Shown: one piece after another, positions 7,382 to 15,341 of the stretch
Numbering within the stretch: position 1 is the stretch's first letter
How the letters are laid out: each line of letters starts with the position of its first letter
Made by a program: the position numbers and the translations under genes
Assembly (NCBI GenBank): GCA_002401565.1
Contig: NVTL01000014.1
Location: forward strand, 16,782 to 33,821
DNA: 17,040 bases
Source of the DNA: Rhodospirillaceae bacterium
GTDB taxonomy: Bacteria > Pseudomonadota > Alphaproteobacteria > Rhodospirillales > Magnetovibrionaceae
Reading direction: 5' to 3'
The notes under the pieces: model-generated
What the model was told of the DNA's origin: nothing
Database searches by the model: none
What the model saw: only the letters and a program-made list of their open reading frames with translations

Positions 7382-8689
7382 GTGAAGCATTTAATAGTTG
7401 TCGCAGAGGGTGTGGAGCCAAGTGTGCTTCAAGATGAGATGGCGGCAGGTCATCTCCCGTGGCTTTCAAACAGCGTCAAGGAGGGGTTTTGGCGAGATTT
7501 GAATTGTGGTCCGGTCCCTTATGAACCATCGAATCTTGCCAGTGCGTTTACCGGCGTTGGTCCGGGACAGCATGGTTGCTATTCCTATTGGGACATCCGC
7601 GGCAAAGGTGAAAAGCCAAGGGTTCTCGAAAGCTCGGACGTCAAAGCCAAGCAATTTTGGGATTGGCCCGAGTTTAAGGACTACAAATTTTCCGTTGTTA
7701 ACATCCAGTTGACCCACCCGCCTCAACCTATCAATGGCAACATGATTAGTTATCCAATGTTGGCGACACTTCGCGCCAGCTATCCTCAGGATCTTCTCTT
7801 AAACTTGTCGCGCAAGGGGGTTCGTTATGCCCATGACGTAACCGTTTTCTATACGGGTCAGGCGTTGGATGAATTTGCACAGGAAGCGCGCCAAGCCGCA
7901 GAGTATCAGCTTAATACGGCACTGACTCTTGCCAGCGACTGTGATGTCATGGTGGTCAACCTCACGATCGCGGACAGGCTGTCTCATTTCCTGTGGCATG
8001 AGCTGGAACAACCGGGTGGGCAACGCCCAAGTTCCGCACAGATTCTCGAGTCCTATAAATTCATCGATCAAGCCTGCGCAAAACTTGAAGAGCATGTCGA
8101 AGAGTCCGTTATGGTCTTTTCTGAAATCGGCTTTGGCGGATTGGACCAATTTGTTTCTCTTGATGAAATGCTCCAAAAAGCCGGCCTGCAAACGCTTCAT
8201 TCGGATGGCACAGTCGATTTAAAACAAAGCTTGGCATTTGAAGCCGTTCAAGGTTCGCATGGCATTATCTTATCCTCTTCGATGGACCAAGCCGGTCAAA
8301 ATGGCAAAGGATATGCCCAAGATTTCGCCACCGTGCGCAACGCTTTGATGGAAATGCGCTTTTCGGATGGCACGCCGGTTCTCTGCGCGGCGGATCACTT
8401 TGAAGATATTTATTCAGGCCCATGGAGCCATCTGGCCCCCGATATCATCGTCAAGCCCGCCGATCCCCGCCGCCCTCCTTTAGGGGACCCCCGCTGGGCC
8501 AATCACGTCAAAAGAAACGACCAGTCTGGTTGGCATCGCGACAAGGGGTTTGTCATCGTTAAAGGTGGCTCCGCCACCACCTCTGAGGACGGTTCAGTTG
8601 TCGAACTGGAGTCCATTGCACCAACCATCGCAAGATTGGTTGGGGTGGATGTTCCGAAAACCTGTATGACGCCGTCTTTAGTCCTGTAG
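7382..8689 (+). CDS. Alkaline-phosphatase-superfamily protein (NPP/type I phosphodiesterase-like) with altered metal site
   Basis: A protein of 435 residues from GTG 7382 (441 from ATG 7364). The fold is recognisable: an N-terminal strand KHLIVVAEGVEP, the segment FTGVGPGQHG, IADRLSHFLW, SEIGFGGLDQFVSLDEML and a C-terminal GWHRDKGF. In known nucleotide pyrophosphatase/phosphodiesterase relatives one zinc is held by the DRxxH pair and a C-terminal His. These are all present (D198, H202, H384). The second zinc is held by an N-terminal Asp, the Thr/Ser nucleophile and the SDHG pair. Here these positions read E9, E48 (by spacing from FTG; S50 is nearby), and E248-I249. It may therefore have changed chemistry or be a non-catalytic homologue. 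It is the first gene of the rightward biosynthetic operon. A role in removing phosphate from an intermediate would fit the context but is weakened by these changes. Confidence 0.8.
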   Translation: MKHLIVVAEGVEPSVLQDEMAAGHLPWLSNSVKEGFWRDLNCGPVPYEPSNLASAFTGVGPGQHGCYSYWDIRGKGEKPRVLESSDVKAKQFWDWPEFKDYKFSVVNIQLTHPPQPINGNMISYPMLATLRASYPQDLLLNLSRKGVRYAHDVTVFYTGQALDEFAQEARQAAEYQLNTALTLASDCDVMVVNLTIADRLSHFLWHELEQPGGQRPSSAQILESYKFIDQACAKLEEHVEESVMVFSEIGFGGLDQFVSLDEMLQKAGLQTLHSDGTVDLKQSLAFEAVQGSHGIILSSSMDQAGQNGKGYAQDFATVRNALMEMRFSDGTPVLCAADHFEDIYSGPWSHLAPDIIVKPADPRRPPLGDPRWANHVKRNDQSGWHRDKGFVIVKGGSATTSEDGSVVELESIAPTIARLVGVDVPKTCMTPSLVL

Positions 8690-8698
8690 GTATTGAAA

Positions 8699-9673
8699 AT
8701 GTTGGAAAAAATTAAGAATACGACCCAAGAAATTACATTAGAACAAGCTATGTTTTGGGTCAATAAGGTGCCAAATAACACAAGGTCGTTTGATACTCGG
8801 GAAGATAAGTTAAGCGGATCAGGAGTGACACCCCAAACGCTCGCGGAGCTGGAACAGCTTGGTCTACAAAGCAGCACGATAGACGGCGTGAAACACTTTG
8901 ATAGTTACGACCTTAGCAATATCTCTCTGTTGCTTGGACTTCCCTCTCTACAACGCATGGCCATGCGGTGTTGGCGAGCCTCCCTTAATAATGCCAGAAA
9001 CGCTAAGACGATGGAGGCACAAATTGAATATAAGATAGATCCGAGCCAGCTTGAAAACGACCAAGATGACCTGTCCGTTTTAATCCCCAATGTCGGACGT
9101 ACGCGCACAGCAATATCAGAACAGCTTTGGTCCGGGGCACAGGCCCTTCATTTTCAGCCCGACCTTCCTGAAAAACTGGCATCCTTTATTAAGGCCACAT
9201 TGGAGGGCGTGACGTTCTTCATGCTCCATGAGGAGCTTCGTTGGAATGAGACGTTCTTCCTGGAAAATAGGTTGGCCGAATGTGGCGGTGCCTCTAAATT
9301 TTTAGTGAAGCGCGCCCGCGAAGAGGGGTTCGAAGCACGCCAAGTCTTTGGCCTCATTCTCGCCGAACCCTATGCAACACCACATTTCTGGGCCGAGTTC
9401 AAAATTGACAATCAGTGGGTCGCCGTCGATCCCCTCCTGATCAGGGTCTTGCGCCGAAGTGCCTTTTTGTCCGCAGAGATGTGGCCTGAGGATCGGTCGC
9501 CGGGAAGGGTTCTGCTCAAACTCAGCGAGGTGGTGGGATACGAACCACAACTCGGACGACCAATTCTATCGGGATTGGAAGACGAGGCCTTTCGGATTGA
9601 CCCAATCGTAACTCAAGGGCGTCGTGATATTGCGGCCTCCTTTCCAACCACTTTTTCCATAAATGCCGATTAA
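8699..9673 (+). CDS. Transglutaminase-like superfamily protein
   Basis: A protein of 324 residues from ATG 8699; an in-frame TTG at 8693 is the alternative. The ATG has AGGT seven bases upstream. The C-terminal half has the Cys-His-Asp arrangement of the transglutaminase/papain fold: AECGGAS (C195) at a helix start, TPHFWAEF (H229) and VAVDPLL (D244). The spacing and flanks match the bacterial transglutaminase-like family (PF01841 type). The first 130 residues, with no recognised domain, hold a segment rich in charged residues and a possible regulatory or substrate part. Family members act as proteases, or in some natural-product pathways as amide-bond formers (AdmF of andrimid is such a case). 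Being nine bases after the phosphatase-like gene, it belongs to the operon. Amide formation or cleavage on the product is a reasonable guess, not shown. Confidence 0.82.
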   Translation: MLEKIKNTTQEITLEQAMFWVNKVPNNTRSFDTREDKLSGSGVTPQTLAELEQLGLQSSTIDGVKHFDSYDLSNISLLLGLPSLQRMAMRCWRASLNNARNAKTMEAQIEYKIDPSQLENDQDDLSVLIPNVGRTRTAISEQLWSGAQALHFQPDLPEKLASFIKATLEGVTFFMLHEELRWNETFFLENRLAECGGASKFLVKRAREEGFEARQVFGLILAEPYATPHFWAEFKIDNQWVAVDPLLIRVLRRSAFLSAEMWPEDRSPGRVLLKLSEVVGYEPQLGRPILSGLEDEAFRIDPIVTQGRRDIAASFPTTFSINAD

Positions 9674-9705
9674 ATCATCGGAACGTATTACGTAAAGGAA
9701 TAAAT

Positions 9706-10929
9706 ATGTACCTGTGTCAGATTATTGGCTTTGGCCCTGCTGCTCTTGGTCTGTTTATCGCGGCGGACCGCGATAGCAGTTTGGGTGAGCTTTTGGATGG
9801 TGGTTTGAAGGTCGTCGACAAGGGCAGCCCTATCCAACAATGGAACGGAATGGATTACCACATAGAAGCCAATTCTGCGTCCATAGACTTTGTATCAGGC
9901 ATTAACCAAAATGGCCTTTTCTCTGAATGCTTAAAGAGTAAATCTGCGACCACCCTTAAGGAGGCAGGTCAAGACCGAATATCGCTTCGGATATCTTCGG
10001 AGTTTCTTCTTGAAGTCGCAAGGACAGCTCACAGCCTGATCTCAAGCAACCCAAATTGCGACCTCGAAACCAATCGCCAGATAAGTAAAATCGTAAAGAT
10101 GAAGGATGGTACGTATACGACTTGGGACTCAAAAAATCAGTTGGTGGCGCAGTCGGAAACCGTGACAATTGCCATTGGTGCCAATGCAGACCGCCCCCCC
10201 ATGGAAAGAGACTGCTTCCCTGATGCGTCGGACAAACTTTGCTTAAGTTGCGAAGATATCCTTAGGGATACATCGCGGGACACGTTGCAGAAATTTATCG
10301 AGAACAAGTCAAGCATCCTCATTCGTGGCGGCTCTCACAGCGCCTTTTCAACAGCGGACTACATCCTCTCTATAGCCGAAGGTAAACTCGAGAAAGATCA
10401 GATTACCATCGTTCACCGCCATCGTGTCCGCCAGTGGTTCGCCGACGCTGACCAAGCTGGTGGCGTAGAAGCCCTACATTCTGGGGATTGGCCCGATCTG
10501 AAAAATAAAGATACAGGGGAAATAAACAAGTTTACGGGTCTTCGGGGAAGAGCCAAAAAACTCTACGAAGACATCGTTAGCGGTCGTGAAAAAAAGGTGA
10601 ACTTGGTGCCGCTGGATGCCACGGAAATTGTCTCTGAAAAAGCCAGAAATGCTCAAGTCATCGTGGACGCCACAGGATATGTCGCGCGCCAAATTATCAT
10701 TGAGGACGAAGCGCGAAACCAGATTCCTTTGGATTGGCAGGGCGGGAATGTCCTAAAAGACCCCCAAACGCGGGAAGTCATGAGTAATGGACGGCCCCTA
10801 ACAGGGCTGTATGCCTTGGGCCTCGGCTTCGCCGATCCGGGGGTTGATGGACCTCAAGTGGGCATTAATTTTTTCCATGGACCCTGCTCAACAGCCATCG
10901 TCTCTCAAATTCTTTCAACTTCAAGCTAG
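9706..10929 (+). CDS. FAD/NAD(P)-binding oxidoreductase-like protein
   Basis: A protein of 407 residues from ATG 9706, with AAGGAA seven bases upstream. The N-terminus IIGFGPAALG is a dinucleotide-binding GxGxxxxG motif for FAD. A second, degenerate nucleotide-binding turn occurs near residue 206 (IRGGSHSAFS), and AIGANADRPP resembles the ATG-like motif that precedes it in two-dinucleotide flavoproteins. The C-terminal GLYALGLGFADPGVDG looks like the FAD-closing motif. The layout recalls flavin N-hydroxylases (SidA/IucD type) and the FAD-NAD(P)-binding family, but I could not place it in either. It would oxidise an amine, thiol or alcohol of the product if active. It sits 32 bp after the transglutaminase-like gene and is probably co-transcribed. 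Confidence 0.72.
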   Translation: MYLCQIIGFGPAALGLFIAADRDSSLGELLDGGLKVVDKGSPIQQWNGMDYHIEANSASIDFVSGINQNGLFSECLKSKSATTLKEAGQDRISLRISSEFLLEVARTAHSLISSNPNCDLETNRQISKIVKMKDGTYTTWDSKNQLVAQSETVTIAIGANADRPPMERDCFPDASDKLCLSCEDILRDTSRDTLQKFIENKSSILIRGGSHSAFSTADYILSIAEGKLEKDQITIVHRHRVRQWFADADQAGGVEALHSGDWPDLKNKDTGEINKFTGLRGRAKKLYEDIVSGREKKVNLVPLDATEIVSEKARNAQVIVDATGYVARQIIIEDEARNQIPLDWQGGNVLKDPQTREVMSNGRPLTGLYALGLGFADPGVDGPQVGINFFHGPCSTAIVSQILSTSS

Positions 10930-10996
10930 AGAACCAAACTCGGCGGCTCGGCTGTCACAAATTTATTGACCAACTCAAGGGAGCTAATTGATTACC

Positions 10997-12646
10997 ATGA
11001 CGAATAAAAATGCAAGCTTGGAACCCATGGTTCTAGGCCTAGGAGGGTCTGGTCATGAATGGGCCAGTTGTGTGAGCAATGGCAACTTATTGACCGCCAT
11101 AGCCGAGGAAAGAACGACCCGAAAAAAATATGGATTGGGCGCAGATTTATTGGCGGCTGAAAGCCGTGCAGCCTGCCTCAAATCAATTGACGCAACAGTC
11201 GGGGACTTGGATAAGATTGTTGCCTGCGATCTCGTACCCCGACCATTTTACTTTTCACTCAGAAAAAATACAGACATCATAAATCACCACTTGGCCCATG
11301 CTTATTCGGCTTTCGCCACTTCCGGTCTCGAGAAAGCAGCCATTCTGATTGTCGATAATTCCGGGAGTGTTCTGGGTGGTTCAAAAACCGGGACTGAGCG
11401 GGAAGTTGAGACCATAAGTATGTACGATGCGGGACCCGATGGCATAAAACTAATCGATAAAATTAGCGGCACTCATTATCTCAACGCCAAAACGGAAAGC
11501 GATTATTTTCAAGCTGGGCAGACCTCCAACTCGTTAGGTCACTTTTATAGGTCGGCAAGTTTGTCCCTTGGTTTTTCATTTTCAGACCCCAATGGTCATG
11601 GCGTTTTCTCCGAGGATGGCAAAACCATGGGATTGTCTCCTTATGGGGATGATCGGTTTGTTGACGACCTTGGGGGATTGATAAACCTGACCAAAACCGG
11701 CGTGGAATGCGATGCCAGACGCATTGATCTATTGATGTCCACCATGAGCAAGAACACATGCTTTGAACATAGAGCGGCATTGGCTTATGCCACCCAGTAC
11801 CACTTGGAACGCGCAATTCTTCATTTGGCCCGCCGCTTATACGACCTCACCAAACATGAGAACTTATGTATCGCCGGGGGCGTCGGTCTCAACTCAGTGG
11901 CCAACGGAAAGCTTGTTGATGAATCGCCATTTAAACATATCTATGTTCCTCCTGCTCCGAGTGACGATGGAATCAGTATCGGTTGCACAGCCTACGGACT
12001 CTGGGAACACACAGGAAGCAAGCCCGTTTTTTCTCGATCCGCCTATCTAGGGCCACAATGGAAAGACGCAGACAACTTATCCGCCATTGAGGATATGGGT
12101 GTTGCTTGGGTTCGTCCGGATGACTTGATCAAGACTGTAAGCGAAAAACTTTGCCGTGGTCACGTTGTCGCTTGGTGGCAGGGACGCAGTGAATTTGGCC
12201 CCAGGGCGTTAGGGAACAGAAGCATCCTGGCGTTGCCCCGCCCTGGATTTGTCCGGGACAAACTCAATCACGAAATGAAGAAAAGGGAATGGTTCCGTCC
12301 ATATGCACCGATGGTTCCAGAGGAAAGAAAGGACGAGTATTTTGATTTCTCAAATGATTCTCCTCACATGTCCTTTGTTGCAAAGGTAAAGAAGCCTGAT
12401 GACTTGCCCGCCGCCACACACGTAGACGGAACGGCGCGCCTACAGACCATCAGGCAGTCAGAGAACCCACGCATGCATGCCTTGCTTGAAGCGGTTGGTG
12501 AGGAAACGGGAACGCCCATATTGCTGAACACGTCCTTTAATCTTGCTGGCGAGCCCATTGTTGAATCTTCCGCAGACGCGATCCGCAGCGCTAAATCTCT
12601 GTCGATAGTTTACCTCGTCCTCGGAAATTATCTCGTGACGCTTTGA
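10997..12646 (+). CDS. O-carbamoyltransferase (NodU/CmcH/TobZ family)
   Basis: A protein of 549 residues from ATG 10997; a TTG at 10988 is closer to the AGGGAG site and is the alternative. The N-terminal, actin-like kinase fold shows GLGGSGHEW near the start, NHHLAHAYSAF (HxxxH, residues 97-101) and ILIVDNSGS (Asp near 120). The C-terminal, YrdC-like part shows QGRSEFGPRALGNRSI, REWFRPYAPMV and LLNTSFNLAGEPIVES, all family hallmarks. These enzymes use carbamoyl phosphate and ATP to make carbamoyl-adenylate and pass the carbamoyl group to a hydroxyl, as in tobramycin, cephamycin and Nod factors. It should be cytoplasmic and act as a tailoring enzyme on a sugar or cyclitol hydroxyl of the cluster's product. 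This is the most certain functional call in the operon. Confidence 0.93.
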   Translation: MTNKNASLEPMVLGLGGSGHEWASCVSNGNLLTAIAEERTTRKKYGLGADLLAAESRAACLKSIDATVGDLDKIVACDLVPRPFYFSLRKNTDIINHHLAHAYSAFATSGLEKAAILIVDNSGSVLGGSKTGTEREVETISMYDAGPDGIKLIDKISGTHYLNAKTESDYFQAGQTSNSLGHFYRSASLSLGFSFSDPNGHGVFSEDGKTMGLSPYGDDRFVDDLGGLINLTKTGVECDARRIDLLMSTMSKNTCFEHRAALAYATQYHLERAILHLARRLYDLTKHENLCIAGGVGLNSVANGKLVDESPFKHIYVPPAPSDDGISIGCTAYGLWEHTGSKPVFSRSAYLGPQWKDADNLSAIEDMGVAWVRPDDLIKTVSEKLCRGHVVAWWQGRSEFGPRALGNRSILALPRPGFVRDKLNHEMKKREWFRPYAPMVPEERKDEYFDFSNDSPHMSFVAKVKKPDDLPAATHVDGTARLQTIRQSENPRMHALLEAVGEETGTPILLNTSFNLAGEPIVESSADAIRSAKSLSIVYLVLGNYLVTL

Positions 12647-12656
12647 GTTTGGTTCG

Positions 12657-13436
12657 TTGACGCGCCTTTGCATTCTTTCACCTCATCTAGACGATGCCGT
12701 CTGGTCACTGGGGGGCTGGCTGGCCAGACAGCACGAATACGAGTCCGTCGTCGTTATAACGGTCTTCGATGGCGACCCAGAGGAGGCTAATCTCGGCCAG
12801 CTCAGAGAAGCCGAACATACATGGCGAATGCAGGGATCTCCACACCTTCGGAGAAATGAAGATATCCGAGCCCTTGAGACGCTGGGCTGCCTTCGCCTCG
12901 GTTTGGGCTGTCTCGATGCACCCATGCGCCGTGATAAAGGTCGCTATATTTTCCCGACTCCTGAATCAATGTTTGATGACCTTATCCCAATGCGCGATGA
13001 AATCGTGGAAGATGTTGGCAACAGACTCATGAATGTCTTAGGAGAAGATGATCGGCTGATCGCTCCTCTGTCCTTGGGGAAACATTGCGATCACAGGGTC
13101 GTCTCAGAGGTTGCCCAAAACATATCCGCACCTGTTTTTGGCTGGTACGAGGATTTCCCTTACGTTGAGGGCATGGAAGAAAAAATCATTTCAGAGAGGG
13201 CGTCATTTCTTGCTGGCGAAAGGACCGAGCCGTCGATTGTCGCCGTTGACCGGGATCAATGGCTGAAGGCGGCTCTACAGTATCGGAGCCAAGTCATAAG
13301 GCTATTTGGCAACAGCAATAATTTCACAAAAAGGCTGAACAATCATTGCTCTCACAATGAGTTTTCCGCAGCATTACGAATTTGGCGGACTGCGTCCTCA
13401 TACTTTTCAGGTGATCCATCCGCAGCTAATAAGTGA
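12657..13436 (+). CDS. PIG-L (LmbE-like) family deacetylase
   Basis: A protein of 259 residues from TTG 12657, the only start codon that leaves the N-terminal motif intact, since an in-frame TGA lies at 12636. SPHLDDAVWSLGG (H10, D12, D13) and KHCDHRVV (H143, D145, H146) are the zinc and catalytic motifs of the family. Members remove N-acetyl groups from sugars in GPI, mycothiol, bacillithiol and aminoglycoside (BtrD, TobN-type) pathways. With a glycosyltransferase encoded close by, the likely job is deacetylating a transferred N-acetyl-amino sugar. It starts ten bases after the carbamoyltransferase stop with no clear ribosome site, so it may rely on coupling. Its last 85 bp lie antisense to the 3' end of the glycosyltransferase gene. 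Confidence 0.88.
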   Translation: MTRLCILSPHLDDAVWSLGGWLARQHEYESVVVITVFDGDPEEANLGQLREAEHTWRMQGSPHLRRNEDIRALETLGCLRLGLGCLDAPMRRDKGRYIFPTPESMFDDLIPMRDEIVEDVGNRLMNVLGEDDRLIAPLSLGKHCDHRVVSEVAQNISAPVFGWYEDFPYVEGMEEKIISERASFLAGERTEPSIVAVDRDQWLKAALQYRSQVIRLFGNSNNFTKRLNNHCSHNEFSAALRIWRTASSYFSGDPSAANK

Positions 13437-14239
13437 CTTAGAGCGGCTGCTTCTGGCGACTTCGCACGCTGCTGGAACATTTCAAGGTTGGCGTCATGAT
13501 CTTCCCATCGGCTGGGGCTGTAATGGCTCATGTGATAGCCCCGCGCTTGTGGACAAAACATAATTTGGTAGCCCGCCGTGTGGAGACGATATGCGAAATC
13601 TAAATCTTCCATCCCCCAGCGCAAACCATAGGCTTGGTCAAATCCCGCGACGGCGTGCCATATGTCTTTTGGCACAGAGATATTGGCCCCAGCCCCAGAC
13701 AGCCAAGGTGCATCAACATCTAAGCTATTGTCCCAATATTTTTCGACGGCTCTTTCCAAAGCATTCGCCACGGTTCGCGCTTTTAAATAGCCTTCCCATT
13801 TCCCGAGCTGTAAGTCTTCAAGGCAAATTTTAGGGCAGCCCGGCCCCCCATCTCTCGGATCATCAACCTTGCTGAGGCCGATCAGTTCGCGAAGGCTCCC
13901 GTGGATCAACCCACGTTGGGCCTGTTGAGACTTGTAATGCCAAGACAGGAAATTTGGGTCCGTCAGGATATCATCATCCAAAAAAACCAAGATGTTTCCT
14001 GTCGCTTCTTGAGCCCCCTTGTTCCGTGCGCCGGCCCGCCCTAGCCCCTTTGTCACAACGATTTTTGCATGCCCCTCATGACTGTTCACAAGGTCCAAAA
14101 CGTCTTGGGTCGGATTGTCTGCGACGATAATAATTTCGACGGGAAAGCTCAAATCTTGAGCCGCAAGACTGCACAGCGTGATCCGCGTGCGATTGGGCTT
14201 TGCATGAACGGGAACGACAACACTGAGAGACATCATCAT
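13352..14239 (-). CDS. Family 2 (GT-A) glycosyltransferase
   Basis: A protein of 295 residues from ATG 14239; three ATG codons in a row leave the exact start open (14239, 14236 or 14233). The N-terminus SLSVVVPVHAK opens the GT-A nucleotide-binding fold. FLDDDI (residues 86-91) is the metal-binding DxD region and GMEDLDFAYRL (209-219) is the acidic catalytic loop seen in galactosyltransferase-like GT2 members. No membrane helix is seen, so it probably works in the cytoplasm with a UDP- or dTDP-sugar. It is the third gene of the leftward operon, seven bases after the Gfo/Idh stop, with no clear ribosome site of its own. Together with the PIG-L protein it suggests transfer of an N-acetyl-amino sugar followed by deacetylation. 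Confidence 0.88.
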   Translation of the reverse strand: MMMSLSVVVPVHAKPNRTRITLCSLAAQDLSFPVEIIIVADNPTQDVLDLVNSHEGHAKIVVTKGLGRAGARNKGAQEATGNILVFLDDDILTDPNFLSWHYKSQQAQRGLIHGSLRELIGLSKVDDPRDGGPGCPKICLEDLQLGKWEGYLKARTVANALERAVEKYWDNSLDVDAPWLSGAGANISVPKDIWHAVAGFDQAYGLRWGMEDLDFAYRLHTAGYQIMFCPQARGYHMSHYSPSRWEDHDANLEMFQQRAKSPEAAALSHLLAADGSPEKYEDAVRQIRNAAENSL

Positions 14240-14246
14240 GTGACCA

Positions 14247-15341
14247 TTACGAAAATTTTGGGGTGGAGAAGGTTTGTATTCCAATATCGGGCGTATACAG
14301 TTTCTCGATCCCACTCACCACGGAAAAAAGAGATTGATAAGATTGGGGTGTGGATTGCCCGAACTCTTGAAGGACCTGTTGTAGGTATGTCTGGTAGGGT
14401 TGAATTTTCGGGGTGTCGGTGAGCGCAATGTCCTCTGCCTTGCCCTTTTTAAGTAACGTCAAGCGCGGCGAAGATGTGGAAGACGTGCTAAAGCCAAATG
14501 TCGTCTCGAGCTTTAGGCAACCATCCCGTCCATTGATGGTGACACACGTTTTATCTTCCACCTCATGGGAGTCCCAAGCCACACTTAGCCTTAACAAACT
14601 CCCATGATCTGTTTTGAATGCAGCAAAAGCCTGGGTTTCAACGTCGACAATTAAATCACCAGTGCTCGGTTTATCGGCTGTCTGGCCGCCAAGCCAGGCG
14701 GCATCACATTCGGATTTACTTGGAGGATCACAGGCTAATAAGGAAATGCCGGTTTGGATCATAGAGAAGTCTGTAAAAGATAAAGCCACGTCAAGCATGT
14801 GCCATCCAAGGTCTCCGCCAACGCCACCAATGGCATCGGTATTGCGGGTGAACCACGACCCGGCCCTCGGAATACCAGCCCTGCGAATCCAAGATACATC
14901 AACACATCGAATTGGCCCGATATCACCGGACGCCGTAATGTTGCGCATTTTCGTCACATCTTGGCGTTCTTTGCTGGCGCTGCTCACCCAAAGTCCCGCG
15001 CCGTGGGCCTGCGCAAGCTTGACCAAGTTTTGGGCTTCCTCCATCGTAAAACACGCTGGCTTTTCTATGAGCACACTCACGCCCGCCCTTAACAGGGCTT
15101 CGGCTTGGGGGACATGGAAGCAGTTGGGCGTTGCGATTAGAACCAGGTCCGGCCGGGCTTTCAGCACGTCTTCCATCGTTTCGACGACAGGTATCTTCGG
15201 ATAAGAAGATGTCACAGCATGTCTTGCCGAACCATCTGGATCGGCCACCGCGACGACCTCACAACTTTGACTGTCACAGAGCAAGGGAAGCCAAATAGTG
15301 CGACTTGCCCATCCGGCTCCGAGTAGCGCTATGCGTATCAT
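14247..15341 (-). CDS. Gfo/Idh/MocA family oxidoreductase
   Basis: A protein of 364 residues. The start ATG 15341 overlaps the aminotransferase stop as ATGA, so the two are translationally coupled; the frame runs further upstream but the dinucleotide-binding motif begins right at this ATG (MIRIALLGAGWASR). LIEKPACFT (Lys near 94) is the EKP motif of the family and GGDLGWHMLD holds the usual Asp and His of the active site. Family members oxidise or reduce sugar or inositol hydroxyls with NAD(P). Encoded with a DegT aminotransferase, it most likely makes the keto-sugar or keto-cyclitol that the partner aminates, as NtdC and NtdA do in kanosamine synthesis. The exact carbon and substrate cannot be read from sequence. 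Confidence 0.9.
   Translation of the reverse strand: MIRIALLGAGWASRTIWLPLLCDSQSCEVVAVADPDGSARHAVTSSYPKIPVVETMEDVLKARPDLVLIATPNCFHVPQAEALLRAGVSVLIEKPACFTMEEAQNLVKLAQAHGAGLWVSSASKERQDVTKMRNITASGDIGPIRCVDVSWIRRAGIPRAGSWFTRNTDAIGGVGGDLGWHMLDVALSFTDFSMIQTGISLLACDPPSKSECDAAWLGGQTADKPSTGDLIVDVETQAFAAFKTDHGSLLRLSVAWDSHEVEDKTCVTINGRDGCLKLETTFGFSTSSTSSPRLTLLKKGKAEDIALTDTPKIQPYQTYLQQVLQEFGQSTPQSYQSLFSVVSGIEKLYTPDIGIQTFSTPKFS

Noticed and set aside
9706..10929. Calling the flavoprotein a lysine/ornithine N-monooxygenase
   Set aside because: Only the first FAD motif fits well; the NADPH motif and the rest do not give a convincing match.
14614..15204. 196-codon plus-strand frame inside the Gfo/Idh gene
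   Set aside because: Antisense to a gene with clear dinucleotide-binding and EKP motifs; composition and residues look like a shadow.
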